A stretch of 28,132 nucleotides of DNA from JAFKKS01 sp039808325 (GCA_039808325.1 JBDHSU010000044.1:1-28132), one strand, 5' to 3'; counted from the stretch's first letter, positions 1-8,569 are shown. Translations and numbers: made by a program. The notes: generated by a model not told the origin, from the sequence alone.

Positions 1-518
1 CGCCGGCGATGGTCGCCGCCCTCGCCGTGGCCGAGCGAGGTGACGAAGTCGAGCCGCGCGGCAAAGCTGCGCGGCGTCTGCTTCATGATGATGAAAATCT
101 CGCCGCAGGAGGTCGCGATCTCGGGCGCGCCGCCGCCGCCCGGCAGCCGCGTCTTCGGCTTTTCGTATGGGCCGACGACGGTGGTGTTGAGGTTTGCGAA
201 GCGGTCGATCTGCGCACCGCCGAGGAAGCCGACGGTGATGCGCCCGCCCTGCAGCCAGTAGCGAAACATCTCCGGCACCGAAACCGTCGTCAGCGCGGTG
301 TCGCACAACTCGCCGTCGCCGATCGAGAGCGGCAGCACCCGCGGCTTGGTCGCGAGCGTGCCGGACTCGTAGATCAGCGTGATGCCGGGCGCGTGCGTCA
401 GCCGCGCCAGATTGCATGCCGCCGACGGCGCGCCGATGCCGACGAAGCAGATGTCCTCGTTGCGCAGCGCGCGGGCGGCGGCGATCGTCATCATCTCGGA
501 AGAGGTGTAGTCGCTCAT
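1..518 (-). CDS. CoA-transferase subunit B (glutaconate/3-oxoacid type), 3' end outside window
   Basis: This is the beta-type subunit of a family I CoA-transferase, which moves CoA between a donor acyl-CoA and a free carboxylic acid through a glutamyl-CoA thioester. It starts at an ATG read from 518 down and is open to the window edge, giving 172 visible residues. The stretch YESG near residues 50-53 places Glu51 where the catalytic Glu of GctB-type subunits sits, and a glycine-rich GGGGAPEIA segment follows around residue 138. Its start lies 5 nt beyond the stop of subunit A at 524, so the two are surely co-transcribed and form one enzyme. The acid substrate cannot be read from sequence: glutaconate, 3-oxoadipate and steroid-ring (IpdB-like) transferases share this fold. 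The family call is solid and the specificity unknown. Confidence 0.85.
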   Translation of the reverse strand, partial: MSDYTSSEMMTIAAARALRNEDICFVGIGAPSAACNLARLTHAPGITLIYESGTLATKPRVLPLSIGDGELCDTALTTVSVPEMFRYWLQGGRITVGFLGGAQIDRFANLNTTVVGPYEKPKTRLPGGGGAPEIATSCGEIFIIMKQTPRSFAARLDFVTSLGHGEGGDHRR

Positions 519-523
519 CACAT

Positions 524-1384
524 TCACTCCGCCGCCACCGAAAGCGGACGCGCATGCTTCGCGAAATCCTGCGGCCCGCCCTCGATGACGTTCGCCTTCA
601 TCCAGGCGAGGAAGCCGTCGCGGTCGCGCGAGATCTTGTCCCAGGCTTTGTAATAGGCGTTGTCGCGCTTGTAGTAGCCCTGCGCGTAGGAGGGGTGCGC
701 GCCGCCGGGCACGCAGGCGATCGCCGTGACCGTCCAATGCGGCAGGATCACCGCATTGAGGCTGCGCGGGCCGAAGTCGTCGACCACTTCCTCGACCGTG
801 ACGAGGGCGCGTTTCGCCGCCAGCACCGCCTCCTTCTGCACGCCGAGAATGCCCTCGATGAGGACGTTGCCTTCACGATCCGCACGTTGCGCGTGGATCA
901 CCGCGACGTCCGGCCGGATCGAGGGGACGGCCGCCAGCGTCTCGCCCGTGAACGGACAGGTGATGTGACGGATATTCGGATTCACCTTCGGCAGGTCGGC
1001 GCCGATATAGCCGCGCAGGATGGCGCATGGCAGGTTCGCGGCGCCGGCCTCGTAGGCGTTGGCCATCGCGGCGTGCGAATGCTCCTCGATGACGATCGGG
1101 TTGGGCCAGCCGTTCTCATAGGCGTCGCGGAAACGATGCAGCGATCCGACACCGGGGTTTCCGCCCCAGGAAAATACCACCTTCTCCGCACAGCCCATGC
1201 CGATGAGTTGGTCGTAGACGATATCGGGCGTCATGCGGATCAGGGTCAGGCCCTTGCGCCGCTGGCGGACCACTTCGTGGCCGGCCGCGTGCGGAATCAG
1301 GTGCGTGAATCCCTCCATCGCCACCGTGTCGCCGTCGCGCATCGTTGCCTCCATGGCCTGCGCGAGAGAGAGAAACTCCGCCAT
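524..1384 (-). CDS. CoA-transferase subunit A (glutaconate/3-oxoacid type)
   Basis: This is the alpha-type subunit partnering the gene at 1-518. The frame is open up to 1561, but the ATG at 1384 (MAEFLSLAQA) is chosen because an AAAGGAA ribosome site lies just ahead of it and homologous subunits start here; this gives 286 residues. Family features are an N-terminal DGDTVAMEGF segment (gctA-like DGxxxxxxGF), a GNPGVGSLHRF glycine-rich loop and a SIRPDVAVIHAQRADREGN segment, typical of subunit A, which contributes to the CoA-binding active site. It reads away from the peptide importer at 1561, so the 176-bp gap should carry promoters both ways. Substrate unknown; a link to acids released from imported peptides or amides is only inference from position. 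Confidence 0.85.
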   Translation of the reverse strand: MAEFLSLAQAMEATMRDGDTVAMEGFTHLIPHAAGHEVVRQRRKGLTLIRMTPDIVYDQLIGMGCAEKVVFSWGGNPGVGSLHRFRDAYENGWPNPIVIEEHSHAAMANAYEAGAANLPCAILRGYIGADLPKVNPNIRHITCPFTGETLAAVPSIRPDVAVIHAQRADREGNVLIEGILGVQKEAVLAAKRALVTVEEVVDDFGPRSLNAVILPHWTVTAIACVPGGAHPSYAQGYYKRDNAYYKAWDKISRDRDGFLAWMKANVIEGGPQDFAKHARPLSVAAE

Positions 1385-1489
1385 CCCACCGTTCCTTTGC
1401 CCTGTCTGCGGGGGTTCTATCGCAGCGAAGCGGCTTGGCAAAGCGTGCGTCCCCCGCGCGGCAGGATTTCGCACCGCGCACAATGCAAC

Positions 1490-1520
1490 TTGACACTGAG
1501 CAAGCCAAAGGGGTCCATTA
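1490..1520 (+). promoter_or_regulatory. Candidate sigma-70-type promoter of the peptide importer operon
   Basis: In the 176-bp divergent gap between the CoA-transferase and the importer there is an exact TTGACA at 1490-1495, followed after about 18 nt by the weak -10-like TCCATT. Transcription from here would leave a short leader of roughly 35 nt before the ATG at 1561, preceded by a GGGGGA ribosome site. The -35 is convincing and the -10 is not. Confidence 0.3.
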
Positions 1521-1560
1521 GGCGGCGAACCAAGAACAATACCGTTGGGGGAAATTCTCA

Positions 1561-3081
1561 ATGCTCACGCTTTCACGCCTCTTTGCCGCCGCGGCGCTCG
1601 CGGCCGCGTGCATTTCAACGCCGGCCCTGGCGAGCAAGAAGGACAATACGATCCGCTTCGCCTACGATCAGGTGCCGGAAAACGTCGATCCCTATTTCAA
1701 CAACGTGCGTATCGGCGTCATCATCGGGCAGCATGTCTGGGACACGCTGATCTATCGCGATCCCAAGACCAACGAATACAAGGGCCAGCTCGCGACGAGC
1801 TGGAAATGGGTCGACGACAAGACCCTCGAATTCGAGCTGCGGCACGGCGTCAAATTCCATAACGGCGAGGAATTCGACGCCGACGATGTCGTCTACACCC
1901 TGAATTTCGTCTCCGATCCGGCGAACAAATCGACCACCCCGGCCAACGTGAACTGGATCGAGAAGGCCGAGAAGATCGACAAGTACAAGGTCCGCATCCG
2001 CACCAAGCAGCCCTTCCCGGCGGCGATCGAGTATCTCGCCGGCCCCGTCGTCATCCACCCGAACGAGTATTACGCCAAGGTCGGCCCCAAGGGGATGAAC
2101 GAGAAGCCGATCGGCTCCGGGCCTTACCGCGTCACCGAGCACGCGCTCGGAAAATATATCCGGTTGGAGCGCAACCCCGACTACTTCAAGGACAGCCCGA
2201 AGGGGCAGCCGAAGATCGACAAGATCGAAATCCGCTTCATTCCCGACCGCCAGACGCAGGTCGCCGAGGTGCTCTCCGGCGGCGTCGACATGATCATGAA
2301 CGTGCCGTTCGATCAGGCCGAGCAGATGAAGAACGCACCGAGCGTGAAGGTCGTCTCCGGCGAGACGATGCGCATCGCGTTCCTGCACTTCGACGTCCTC
2401 GACAACACGCCGCAGCCGGCGCTGAAGGACATCCGCGTGCGCAAGGCGATCAGCCATGCGGTCGACCGCGAGTCGATGGTCAAGCAGATCGTCGGCGCCG
2501 GCTCGCGCGTTCTCAACACGCAGTGCTTCCCGTCGCAGTTCGGCTGCACGGACGAGGGCGCGCCGCGCTACAACTACGATCCGGCGAAGGCCAAGGCGCT
2601 GCTCGCGGAGGCGGGCTTCCCCAACGGCTTCGACGTCGACCTTTACGCCTATCGCGAGCGCAACCAGACGGAAGCCATCATCGGGTATCTGCGCGCCGTC
2701 GGCATCCGCGCCAATCTGCGCTTCATGCAGTACGCCGCGATGCGCGACGCCGCGCGCCAGGGCAAGGCCGCGATCCTGCACCAGACCTGGGGCTCGTTCT
2801 CCGTCAACGACGTGTCGGCCTCGACGCCGGTCTATTGGAAATTCGCGCCGGACGACATCACCCACGACACGGAAGTGCGCGACCTGCTGCAGCGCGGCGA
2901 CTCGAACATCGACCCGAACGTGCGCAAAGAGGCGTACAAGAAGGCGCTCGCGCTGATCGCGGAGAAAGCCTACTCGTTGCCGCTCTATTCGCTGACGACG
3001 TACTATGTCGCCACCAAGGACCTCGACTTCGTCGCCTATGCCGACGAGATGCCGCGCTTCTGGGAGATGACATACAAGTAG
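1561..3081 (+). CDS. ABC transporter substrate-binding protein, SBP_bac_5 family (copy 1)
   Basis: This is the periplasmic binding protein of a dipeptide/oligopeptide-type ABC importer, 506 residues, the usual size for the family. Residues 1-24 form a Sec signal peptide ending ALA-S; there is a Cys at 17, but the AAAC context is a poor lipobox, so a soluble periplasmic protein is more likely. Family hallmarks include DPYFNN near 40, WDTLIYRD, the LATSWKW segment, VKFHNGEEFDADDVVYTL and GSGPYRV. A CFPSQFGC segment (Cys322 and Cys329) could form a disulfide in the periplasm. The start has GGGGGAAA upstream. It heads a six-gene operon and is closely similar along its whole length to the next gene, so the pair arose by tandem duplication. 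Peptide, nickel, glutathione and opine binders all share this family, so the ligand is open. Confidence 0.93.
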   Translation: MLTLSRLFAAAALAAACISTPALASKKDNTIRFAYDQVPENVDPYFNNVRIGVIIGQHVWDTLIYRDPKTNEYKGQLATSWKWVDDKTLEFELRHGVKFHNGEEFDADDVVYTLNFVSDPANKSTTPANVNWIEKAEKIDKYKVRIRTKQPFPAAIEYLAGPVVIHPNEYYAKVGPKGMNEKPIGSGPYRVTEHALGKYIRLERNPDYFKDSPKGQPKIDKIEIRFIPDRQTQVAEVLSGGVDMIMNVPFDQAEQMKNAPSVKVVSGETMRIAFLHFDVLDNTPQPALKDIRVRKAISHAVDRESMVKQIVGAGSRVLNTQCFPSQFGCTDEGAPRYNYDPAKAKALLAEAGFPNGFDVDLYAYRERNQTEAIIGYLRAVGIRANLRFMQYAAMRDAARQGKAAILHQTWGSFSVNDVSASTPVYWKFAPDDITHDTEVRDLLQRGDSNIDPNVRKEAYKKALALIAEKAYSLPLYSLTTYYVATKDLDFVAYADEMPRFWEMTYK

Positions 3082-3135
3082 CCAGATAACGCGAAGCCGA
3101 AGGTTTCAATTCGCGCACGCGCCAGGGAGACACTT

Positions 3136-4653
3136 ATGAACGGCAGAATGCTCGGCGCCGCGGCCCTCGTGGCCGTGGCGGCGCTCACGTCCCCCGCCTG
3201 GGCGGGGAAGAAAGACAACTCGCTGCACTTCGCCGACCCGCAAGTGCTGGAGAACGTCGACCCTTATTTCAACAGCGTGCGCATCGGCGTCATCGTCGGA
3301 CAGCACATTTGGGACACGCTGATCTACCGCGACCCGGAAACGGACGAATACAAGGGCCTGCTCGCCACCTCGTGGAAGTGGATCGACGACAAGACGATCG
3401 AGCTCGAGCTGCGCAAGGGCGTGAAGTTCCACAACGGCGCGACGTTCAACGCCGATGACGTCGTCTACACGCTGAATTTCGTCTCGAAGCCCGAGAACAA
3501 GGTCGTCACCCAGCAGAATGTGAGTTGGATCGATCACGCCGAGAAGCTCGACGACTACAAGGTCCGCATCGTCACCAAGCGGCCCTTCCCGGCGGCGCTG
3601 GAATACCTCGCCGGGCCGGTCGTCATCCACCCGCACGAATATTACGCGCAGGTCGGCCCCAAGGGCATGAGCGAGAAGCCGGTCGGCACCGGCCCCTATC
3701 GCCTGGTCGAGAACGCGATGGGGAAATATCTCCGGCTCGAGCGCAACCCCGACTACTTCAAGGACAGCCCGAAGGGCCAGCCGAAAATCGAGAAGCTCGA
3801 GTTCCGCTTCATCCCCGACCCGCAGACGCGCATGGCCGAGGTGCTGTCCGGCGGCGTCGACCTCGCGCGGCAGCTCACCGCCGACCAGATCGAGCAGTTG
3901 CGCGCCGTACCGAACGTGCAGGTCGTGTCCGGCGAAATCATGCGCTTCGTCTTCCTGCAATTGAACTCGACGGAAAACACGCCGTCACCGCCGCTGCGCG
4001 ACGTGCGGGTGCGCAAGGCGATCCTGCACGCGATCAATCGCGAAGGGATGGTGAAGTCGATCGTCGGCGAAGGATCGCGCGTCATCAACGTCATGTGCTT
4101 CCCCTCGCAGTTCGGCTGCAGCGACGAGGGCGCGCCGCGCTATCCGTACGATCCCGCCAAAGCGAAGGCGCTGCTCACGGAAGCCGGCTATCCGAACGGC
4201 TTCGAGATCGATCTCTACGGCTTCCAGGACCGCAACCAGACGGAAGCCATGGTGGCGTTCCTGGGCGCTGTCGGCATCCGCGCCAACCTGCGGTGGTCGC
4301 AGTATGCGGCCGTGCGCGAAGCGATGCGCAGCGGTAAGGCGCCCCTGTCTCACCAGAGCTGGGGATCGTTCTCGGTCAACGACGTCTCGGCGTCGACGCC
4401 CGTGTTCTTCAAGTTCACACCCGACGATGTGACGCGCGACGCAGAGGTCCGCGATCTTTTGGAGCGTGGCGACACCTCGATCGATCCGAAGGTGCGCAAG
4501 GAGGCATACGGCAAGGCGCTCAGGCGTATCGCGGAACAAGCCTACGCGATCCCGCTCTACACGCTGCCGGCGCTCTACGCCGCGAACAAGGATCTCGTCT
4601 TCAAGGCCTACCGCGATGAGATTCCACGCGTCTGGGAGATGTCCTACAAATAA
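3136..4653 (+). CDS. ABC transporter substrate-binding protein, SBP_bac_5 family (copy 2)
   Basis: This is the second periplasmic binding protein (505 residues), a tandem paralogue of the gene at 1561-3081; by eye most positions match outside the signal peptide. It has its own Sec signal (residues 1-23, ending AWA-G) and a clear GGGAGA ribosome site 54 nt after the first gene. The Cys pair in CFPSQFGC (321 and 328) is kept. Differences cluster in the second lobe: MIMNVPFDQAEQMK of copy 1 is LARQLTADQIEQLR here, and FLHFDVLDN becomes FLQLNSTEN, which is where ligand specificity is usually set. Its TAA stop overlaps the ATG of the next permease by one base, so copy 2 is tightly coupled to the transporter. 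The likely role is to bind a related but different ligand. Confidence 0.93.
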   Translation: MNGRMLGAAALVAVAALTSPAWAGKKDNSLHFADPQVLENVDPYFNSVRIGVIVGQHIWDTLIYRDPETDEYKGLLATSWKWIDDKTIELELRKGVKFHNGATFNADDVVYTLNFVSKPENKVVTQQNVSWIDHAEKLDDYKVRIVTKRPFPAALEYLAGPVVIHPHEYYAQVGPKGMSEKPVGTGPYRLVENAMGKYLRLERNPDYFKDSPKGQPKIEKLEFRFIPDPQTRMAEVLSGGVDLARQLTADQIEQLRAVPNVQVVSGEIMRFVFLQLNSTENTPSPPLRDVRVRKAILHAINREGMVKSIVGEGSRVINVMCFPSQFGCSDEGAPRYPYDPAKAKALLTEAGYPNGFEIDLYGFQDRNQTEAMVAFLGAVGIRANLRWSQYAAVREAMRSGKAPLSHQSWGSFSVNDVSASTPVFFKFTPDDVTRDAEVRDLLERGDTSIDPKVRKEAYGKALRRIAEQAYAIPLYTLPALYAANKDLVFKAYRDEIPRVWEMSYK

Positions 4654-5570
4654 TGCTGACCTATACCGCCAAACGCATCGGACTGGCCTTGCTGGTGGCG
4701 CTGGCGGTGTCCGCCCTCGCCTTCCTGGCATTGCGCGCATCCGGCGACGTCGCGATCGCCCTCGCCGGCGAGGGCGCGCGCGCGGAAGACATCGAGAACA
4801 TCCGCCAAATCTACGGCCTCGACCGGCCGCTCGCCGTGCAATACATCGAATGGCTCTGGAACATGCTGCGCGGCGACTTCGGCCAGTCGCTCTATTTCAA
4901 GACCGACGTCCTCTCGCTCGTTCTCGACAAGCTGCCGACCACGATCTATCTCGCGCTCTTCTCGCTCATCTTCTCGCTCGCGATCTCCGTGCCGCTCGGC
5001 GTCCTCGCCGCCGTCTACCCGAACTCCTGGGTCGACCGCACCTGCCTGACGCTCGCCGTCGTCGGACAGGCGATGCCGAACTTCTTCTTCGCGCTGATCC
5101 TGGTCATGGTGCTTTCGGTCTGGTTCCACCTGCTGCCGGTCTCCGGCAGCGAGACGTGGGCGCACTTCGTCATGCCGACGATCGCGCTCGGCTACTACGT
5201 CGCACCGCCGTTCATGCGGCTCGTGCGCGCCGGCATGATCGAGGTGCTCGCCTCGGACTACGTCCGCACGGCCCGCGCCAAGGGGCTGTCCGCCGCCACC
5301 GTCATCGTGAAGCATGCCCTGCGGAACGCCCTGGTGCCGATCGTCGCGCTCGCGGCGGTGCAGCTTGGCTATCTGCTCGGCGGCTCCGTCGTCATCGAGA
5401 CGATCTTCGCCCTGGACGGCCTCGGCTATCTCGCCTTCACCTCCATCACGCATCTCGACATCCCGGTCACGCAATCGATCGTCGCGCTGCTCTCCTTCGT
5501 CTATGTCGGCCTTACGCTTGCCGCCGATCTCGCCAATGCCTGGCTCGATCCGCGCATCCGGGTGGGTTGA
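4653..5570 (+). CDS. ABC transporter permease, DppB/OppB type
   Basis: This is an inner-membrane permease of the peptide/nickel class, 305 residues with about six membrane segments. It has the typical N-terminus (one helix, then a periplasmic region with IRQIYGLDRPLAVQYIEWL) and the LRGDFGQSL motif common to DppB-type proteins. The cytoplasmic EAA loop that docks on the ATPase is seen as DYVRTARAKGLSAATVIVKHALRNALVPI near residues 203-230. The C-terminus DLANAWLDPRIRVG is also typical. The start overlaps the stop of the binding protein (TAATG). It pairs with the gene at 5574 as a heterodimeric channel. Substrate specificity lies with the binding proteins. Confidence 0.95.
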   Translation: MLTYTAKRIGLALLVALAVSALAFLALRASGDVAIALAGEGARAEDIENIRQIYGLDRPLAVQYIEWLWNMLRGDFGQSLYFKTDVLSLVLDKLPTTIYLALFSLIFSLAISVPLGVLAAVYPNSWVDRTCLTLAVVGQAMPNFFFALILVMVLSVWFHLLPVSGSETWAHFVMPTIALGYYVAPPFMRLVRAGMIEVLASDYVRTARAKGLSAATVIVKHALRNALVPIVALAAVQLGYLLGGSVVIETIFALDGLGYLAFTSITHLDIPVTQSIVALLSFVYVGLTLAADLANAWLDPRIRVG

Positions 5571-5573
5571 AGC

Positions 5574-6473
5574 ATGACCGATCTTCTCGCCAATAGCCCC
5601 CTCGTCGTCGCGGAGCCCTCGCGCCAGACGCAGTTCTGGCGCCGCGTGGTGCGCCACAAGGGCCTGATGTTCGGCAGCATCGTGCTGATCGTCATCATCT
5701 TGATGGCACTGCTGGCACCGCTGATCGCGCCCTACGATCCTTACGCACAGGACCTGCTGCATCGCACCGTTCCGCCGGTCTGGTACGCGAAAGGCAGTTG
5801 GCTCCACATTCTCGGCACCGACAATCTCGGCCGCGACTACTTCTCCCGCGTGATCTATGGCGCGCGCATCTCGCTGCTGATCGGCCTTTCGGTGATGCTG
5901 ATCTCCGGCATGATCGGCACGGCGCTCGGCCTCGCCGCCGGCTATTTCGGCGGGCGCGTCGACATGATCGTGACCTTCATCATCACGGTGCGGCTCGCGA
6001 TTCCTCTGATCCTCGTCGCGCTGGCGGTGGTCGCAACGGTCGGCGGTTCGCTCTGGGTGGTGATTTCGGTTCTCGGCCTGTTGAAGTGGGACCGCTTCGC
6101 CGTCGTCATGCGCGCCGCGACGCAACAGGTGCGCTCGCTCGAATACGTCGCCGCCGCCGAATGCATCGGCGTGTCGACGCCGCGCATCATCCTCGGCGAA
6201 GTGCTGCCGAATATCCTGCCGCATCTCGTCGTCGTCGCGACCGTCGAGGGTGCGAGCGCGATCCTGCTCGAGGCCGCCCTCTCCTTCCTCGGCCTCGGCG
6301 TGCAACCGCCGCTGCCGTCCTGGGGGCTGATGATCGCGGAAGCGAAGACCTACATGTTCTTCTCGTTCTGGCTGATCGCGATCCCCGGAACGATGCTGGC
6401 GTTCCTCGTGCTCGCCATCAACATGGTCGGCGACGGCGTGCGCGACGTATTCGCTCCGAGTGGAAAGGGTTGA
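5574..6473 (+). CDS. ABC transporter permease, DppC/OppC type
   Basis: This is the second inner-membrane permease subunit, 299 residues. It shows the DppC-type layout: a cytoplasmic N-terminus with an RRVVRHKGLMFG segment, one helix, a periplasmic DPYAQDLLHR stretch, the HILGTDNLGRDYFSRVIYGAR motif that marks this subunit, then a helical core with the EAA loop EYVAAAECIGVSTPRIILGEVLPNILP. The C-terminal NMVGDGVRDVFAP is also conserved in the family. It starts 4 nt after the preceding stop. Its TGA at 6471-6473 is in the same reading frame as the ATPase that follows, which has no ATG or plausible GTG near its expected start; see the ATPase entry. Confidence 0.95.
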   Translation: MTDLLANSPLVVAEPSRQTQFWRRVVRHKGLMFGSIVLIVIILMALLAPLIAPYDPYAQDLLHRTVPPVWYAKGSWLHILGTDNLGRDYFSRVIYGARISLLIGLSVMLISGMIGTALGLAAGYFGGRVDMIVTFIITVRLAIPLILVALAVVATVGGSLWVVISVLGLLKWDRFAVVMRAATQQVRSLEYVAAAECIGVSTPRIILGEVLPNILPHLVVVATVEGASAILLEAALSFLGLGVQPPLPSWGLMIAEAKTYMFFSFWLIAIPGTMLAFLVLAINMVGDGVRDVFAPSGKG

Positions 6474-6476
6474 CCT

Positions 6477-7466
6477 CTGACCGCCCCCCTTCTCAGCGTC
6501 GGCAAGCTCAAGGTCGATATCGCGACGCCGCGCGGGACGCTGCGCGCCGTGCGCGGCATTTCGTTCGATATCGCACCGGGCGAGACGCTGGGCCTCGTCG
6601 GCGAGTCCGGTTGCGGCAAGTCGATGACCGCGCTGGCGCTGATGGGACTGCTGCCGAACGGCGCGGCGCGCAGCGCCGATGACTTGACCTTCGAGCGGCA
6701 TAACCTCGCCGCCGTCTCGCAGCGCCAGCTCGCGCAGCTACGCGGCAACCGCATGGCGATGATCTTCCAGGAGCCGATGACGGCGCTCAACCCCGCCTAT
6801 ACATTGGGCGACCAGTTGATCGAGGTGCATCGTCGGCACAAGGGTTCGACACGCGCCGAGGCACGCGAACGCGCGATCATGCTGCTCGAGAAGGTAGGCA
6901 TCACCGCCGCAGGGCAGCGGCTCGGCCAGTATCCGCACCAGCTTTCCGGCGGCTTGCGCCAGCGCGTCATGATCGCGATGGCGCTGATGTGCGGTCCGGC
7001 GCTGCTCATCGCCGACGAGCCGACGACGGCGCTCGACGTCACCATCCAGGCGCAGATCCTGCGGCTCCTCATCGACTTGCAGCGCGAGTTCGGCGTCGCG
7101 ATCCTTCTCATCACCCACGATCTCGGCGTCGTCGCCCGCGTCGCGCACCGGGTGGCGGTGATGTATGCGGGAGAGATCGTCGAAAGCGCCCCGACCGACG
7201 CGTTGTTCCGCGACCCGCGCCACCCCTATACGCGCGGCCTGATGGCCTCGATCCCGATCCCGGGGCGCACGCCGCCGGGCGGCAAGCTCGGCGCCATCCC
7301 CGGCATCGTGCCGTCGCTGATCGGCGAGGTGAGAGGCTGTGCGTTCCGCGAGCGCTGCACTTACGCGCTGCCGGCCTGCGCCGACAATGTACCCTGGCGC
7401 ACCGAGGAGACGCATGGATGGCGCTGCGTGCATGAGCGCCTCCCCGCGCGCGAGGCCGCCGCGTGA
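6477..7466 (+). CDS. Oligopeptide ABC transporter ATP-binding protein, DppD/OppD type (probable CTG start)
   Basis: This is a cytoplasmic ATPase energising the importer. Numbered from the proposed start (329 residues): Walker A GESGCGKS near 42-49, signature LSGGLRQ near 156, Walker B LLIADEP near 176, and the oligopeptide C-terminal domain with Cys residues (CAFRERCTYALPAC). The first ATG/GTG/TTG in frame is the GTG at 6549, which would cut off the first beta strand and begin just before the Walker A region. A CTG at 6477 gives MTAPLLSVGKLKVD, the normal start of this family, with AAAGGG 7 nt upstream and only 3 nt after the permease stop. I therefore place the start at CTG 6477. The 3' end overlaps the next ATPase by 4 nt (GTGA). 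The family call is very sure, the start moderately so. Confidence 0.92.
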   Translation: MTAPLLSVGKLKVDIATPRGTLRAVRGISFDIAPGETLGLVGESGCGKSMTALALMGLLPNGAARSADDLTFERHNLAAVSQRQLAQLRGNRMAMIFQEPMTALNPAYTLGDQLIEVHRRHKGSTRAEARERAIMLLEKVGITAAGQRLGQYPHQLSGGLRQRVMIAMALMCGPALLIADEPTTALDVTIQAQILRLLIDLQREFGVAILLITHDLGVVARVAHRVAVMYAGEIVESAPTDALFRDPRHPYTRGLMASIPIPGRTPPGGKLGAIPGIVPSLIGEVRGCAFRERCTYALPACADNVPWRTEETHGWRCVHERLPAREAAA

Positions 7467-8434
7467 CCGGCCTTCTCGAAGCGAAAGGCGTGACGCGCAC
7501 CTACCTGGTGGGGCAGGGCCTCTTTGCCCGTCCGAAGCCGCTGCACGCGGTGGTCGACGTCGCGCTCAGCGTCGCGAAAGGCGAGGTGGTCGGTCTCGTC
7601 GGTGAATCGGGGTCGGGAAAATCGACGCTGGCCAAGATGCTGCTCGGCCTGGAACGGCCGACGCGCGGCCGCATCAGCGTCGAGGGCGAGGATATCACGC
7701 GCATCGGCCGCCGCGCGCTGGCGCGCCGCGTGCAGCCAGTGTTCCAAGACCCCTATTCCTCGCTGAACCCGCGCAAGACCGTCGCCGCGATCGTCGCGCT
7801 CGCGCTCGCGGTGCAAGGCGTCGGCAATGCGAAGGAGCGGCGCGAGCGCGCCATCGCCATGCTGACGAAAGTGGGCCTCGCGCAACGCCACGCCGACGTC
7901 TTTCCGAACGAGCTTTCCGGCGGGCAGCGCCAGCGTGTTGCCATCGCCCGCGCCTTGGTGGTCGAGCCGGAAATCGTCGTGCTCGACGAGCCGACGTCGG
8001 CGCTCGACGTTTCCGTGCAGTCGCAGATCCTCAATCTGCTGCTCGACCTGCGGCGCGATTTCGGGCTCACCTACCTTTTCATTAGCCACAACCTGGCCGT
8101 CGTCGAGCATACCGCAACGCGTGTCGCGGTGATGTATCTCGGGCGCATCGTCGAACTCGCCGAGCGCGAAGCGCTGTTCCGCACGCCGCGGCACCCCTAT
8201 ACGCAGGCGCTGCTCGCCTCCGTGCTCACGCCCGAGCCGGGGCTCGGCGTGCCGGATACGGGACTCGGCGTCGCCATGCCGAACCCGCTCAACCCGCCAT
8301 CCGGCTGCGTCTTCCATCCGCGCTGCCCGCATGCGGGGCCGCGCTGCACGGTGGAAACGCCGCGGCAGACGCCCGAGGGCGCCGGCTTCGTCGCCTGCCA
8401 CCTCTACGACGGCGGCGTGCAACGCGCCGCTTAG
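7463..8434 (+). CDS. Oligopeptide ABC transporter ATP-binding protein, DppF/OppF type
   Basis: This is the second ATPase of the importer, 323 residues, starting at a GTG that overlaps the previous stop (GTGA), so the two subunits are translationally coupled. Visible parts are the DppF-like leader TYLVGQGLFARPKPLHAV, Walker A GESGSGKS (47-54), the Q-loop VFQDPYSSLNP (93-103), signature LSGGQRQ (151-157), Walker B IVVLDEP (171-177), the H-loop in FISHNLAVV, and the C-terminal oligopeptide domain with a Cys cluster (CVFHPRCPHAGPRC). It forms a heterodimer with the gene at 6477. This is the last clear gene of the operon; a palindromic repeat follows. Confidence 0.95.
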   Translation: MTGLLEAKGVTRTYLVGQGLFARPKPLHAVVDVALSVAKGEVVGLVGESGSGKSTLAKMLLGLERPTRGRISVEGEDITRIGRRALARRVQPVFQDPYSSLNPRKTVAAIVALALAVQGVGNAKERRERAIAMLTKVGLAQRHADVFPNELSGGQRQRVAIARALVVEPEIVVLDEPTSALDVSVQSQILNLLLDLRRDFGLTYLFISHNLAVVEHTATRVAVMYLGRIVELAEREALFRTPRHPYTQALLASVLTPEPGLGVPDTGLGVAMPNPLNPPSGCVFHPRCPHAGPRCTVETPRQTPEGAGFVACHLYDGGVQRAA

Positions 8435-8446
8435 TAAATAGGAGAT

Positions 8447-8569
8447 GCCATCCCGACCGAGCGCGAAGCGCGAGAGCCGGGCCCGGACTCCCTGGATCGG
8501 CGATTTGAATATAGACAGTGACTCCGGATCCCGGCTCGCACTCGCATTGCTCGCTTGCCCGGGGTGACG
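8447..8569. repeat. Intergenic palindromic repeat E
   Basis: The 150-bp gap between the last importer ATPase and the peptidase is almost filled by an imperfect palindrome. The inner arms GAGCCGGGCCCGGACTC (8474-8490) and GACTCCGGATCCCGGCTC (8520-8537) are near-perfect reverse complements, and the outer ends (ATCCCG and CCCGGGGTGAC) also pair in part. It resembles the short chromosomal repeats with a GGATTCCGG core common in Hyphomicrobiales. In RNA it would form a strong stem able to stop or stabilise the operon transcript. Confidence 0.75.

Noticed and set aside
1384..1561. N-terminal extension of CoA-transferase subunit A up to 1561
   Set aside because: The added 59 residues have no family similarity, and a good ribosome site precedes the inner ATG at 1384.
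4644..6701. Minus-strand open frame of 685 codons opposite both permeases
   Set aside because: Shadow of the two permease genes; low complexity with Arg, His, Asp and Glu runs, no domain.
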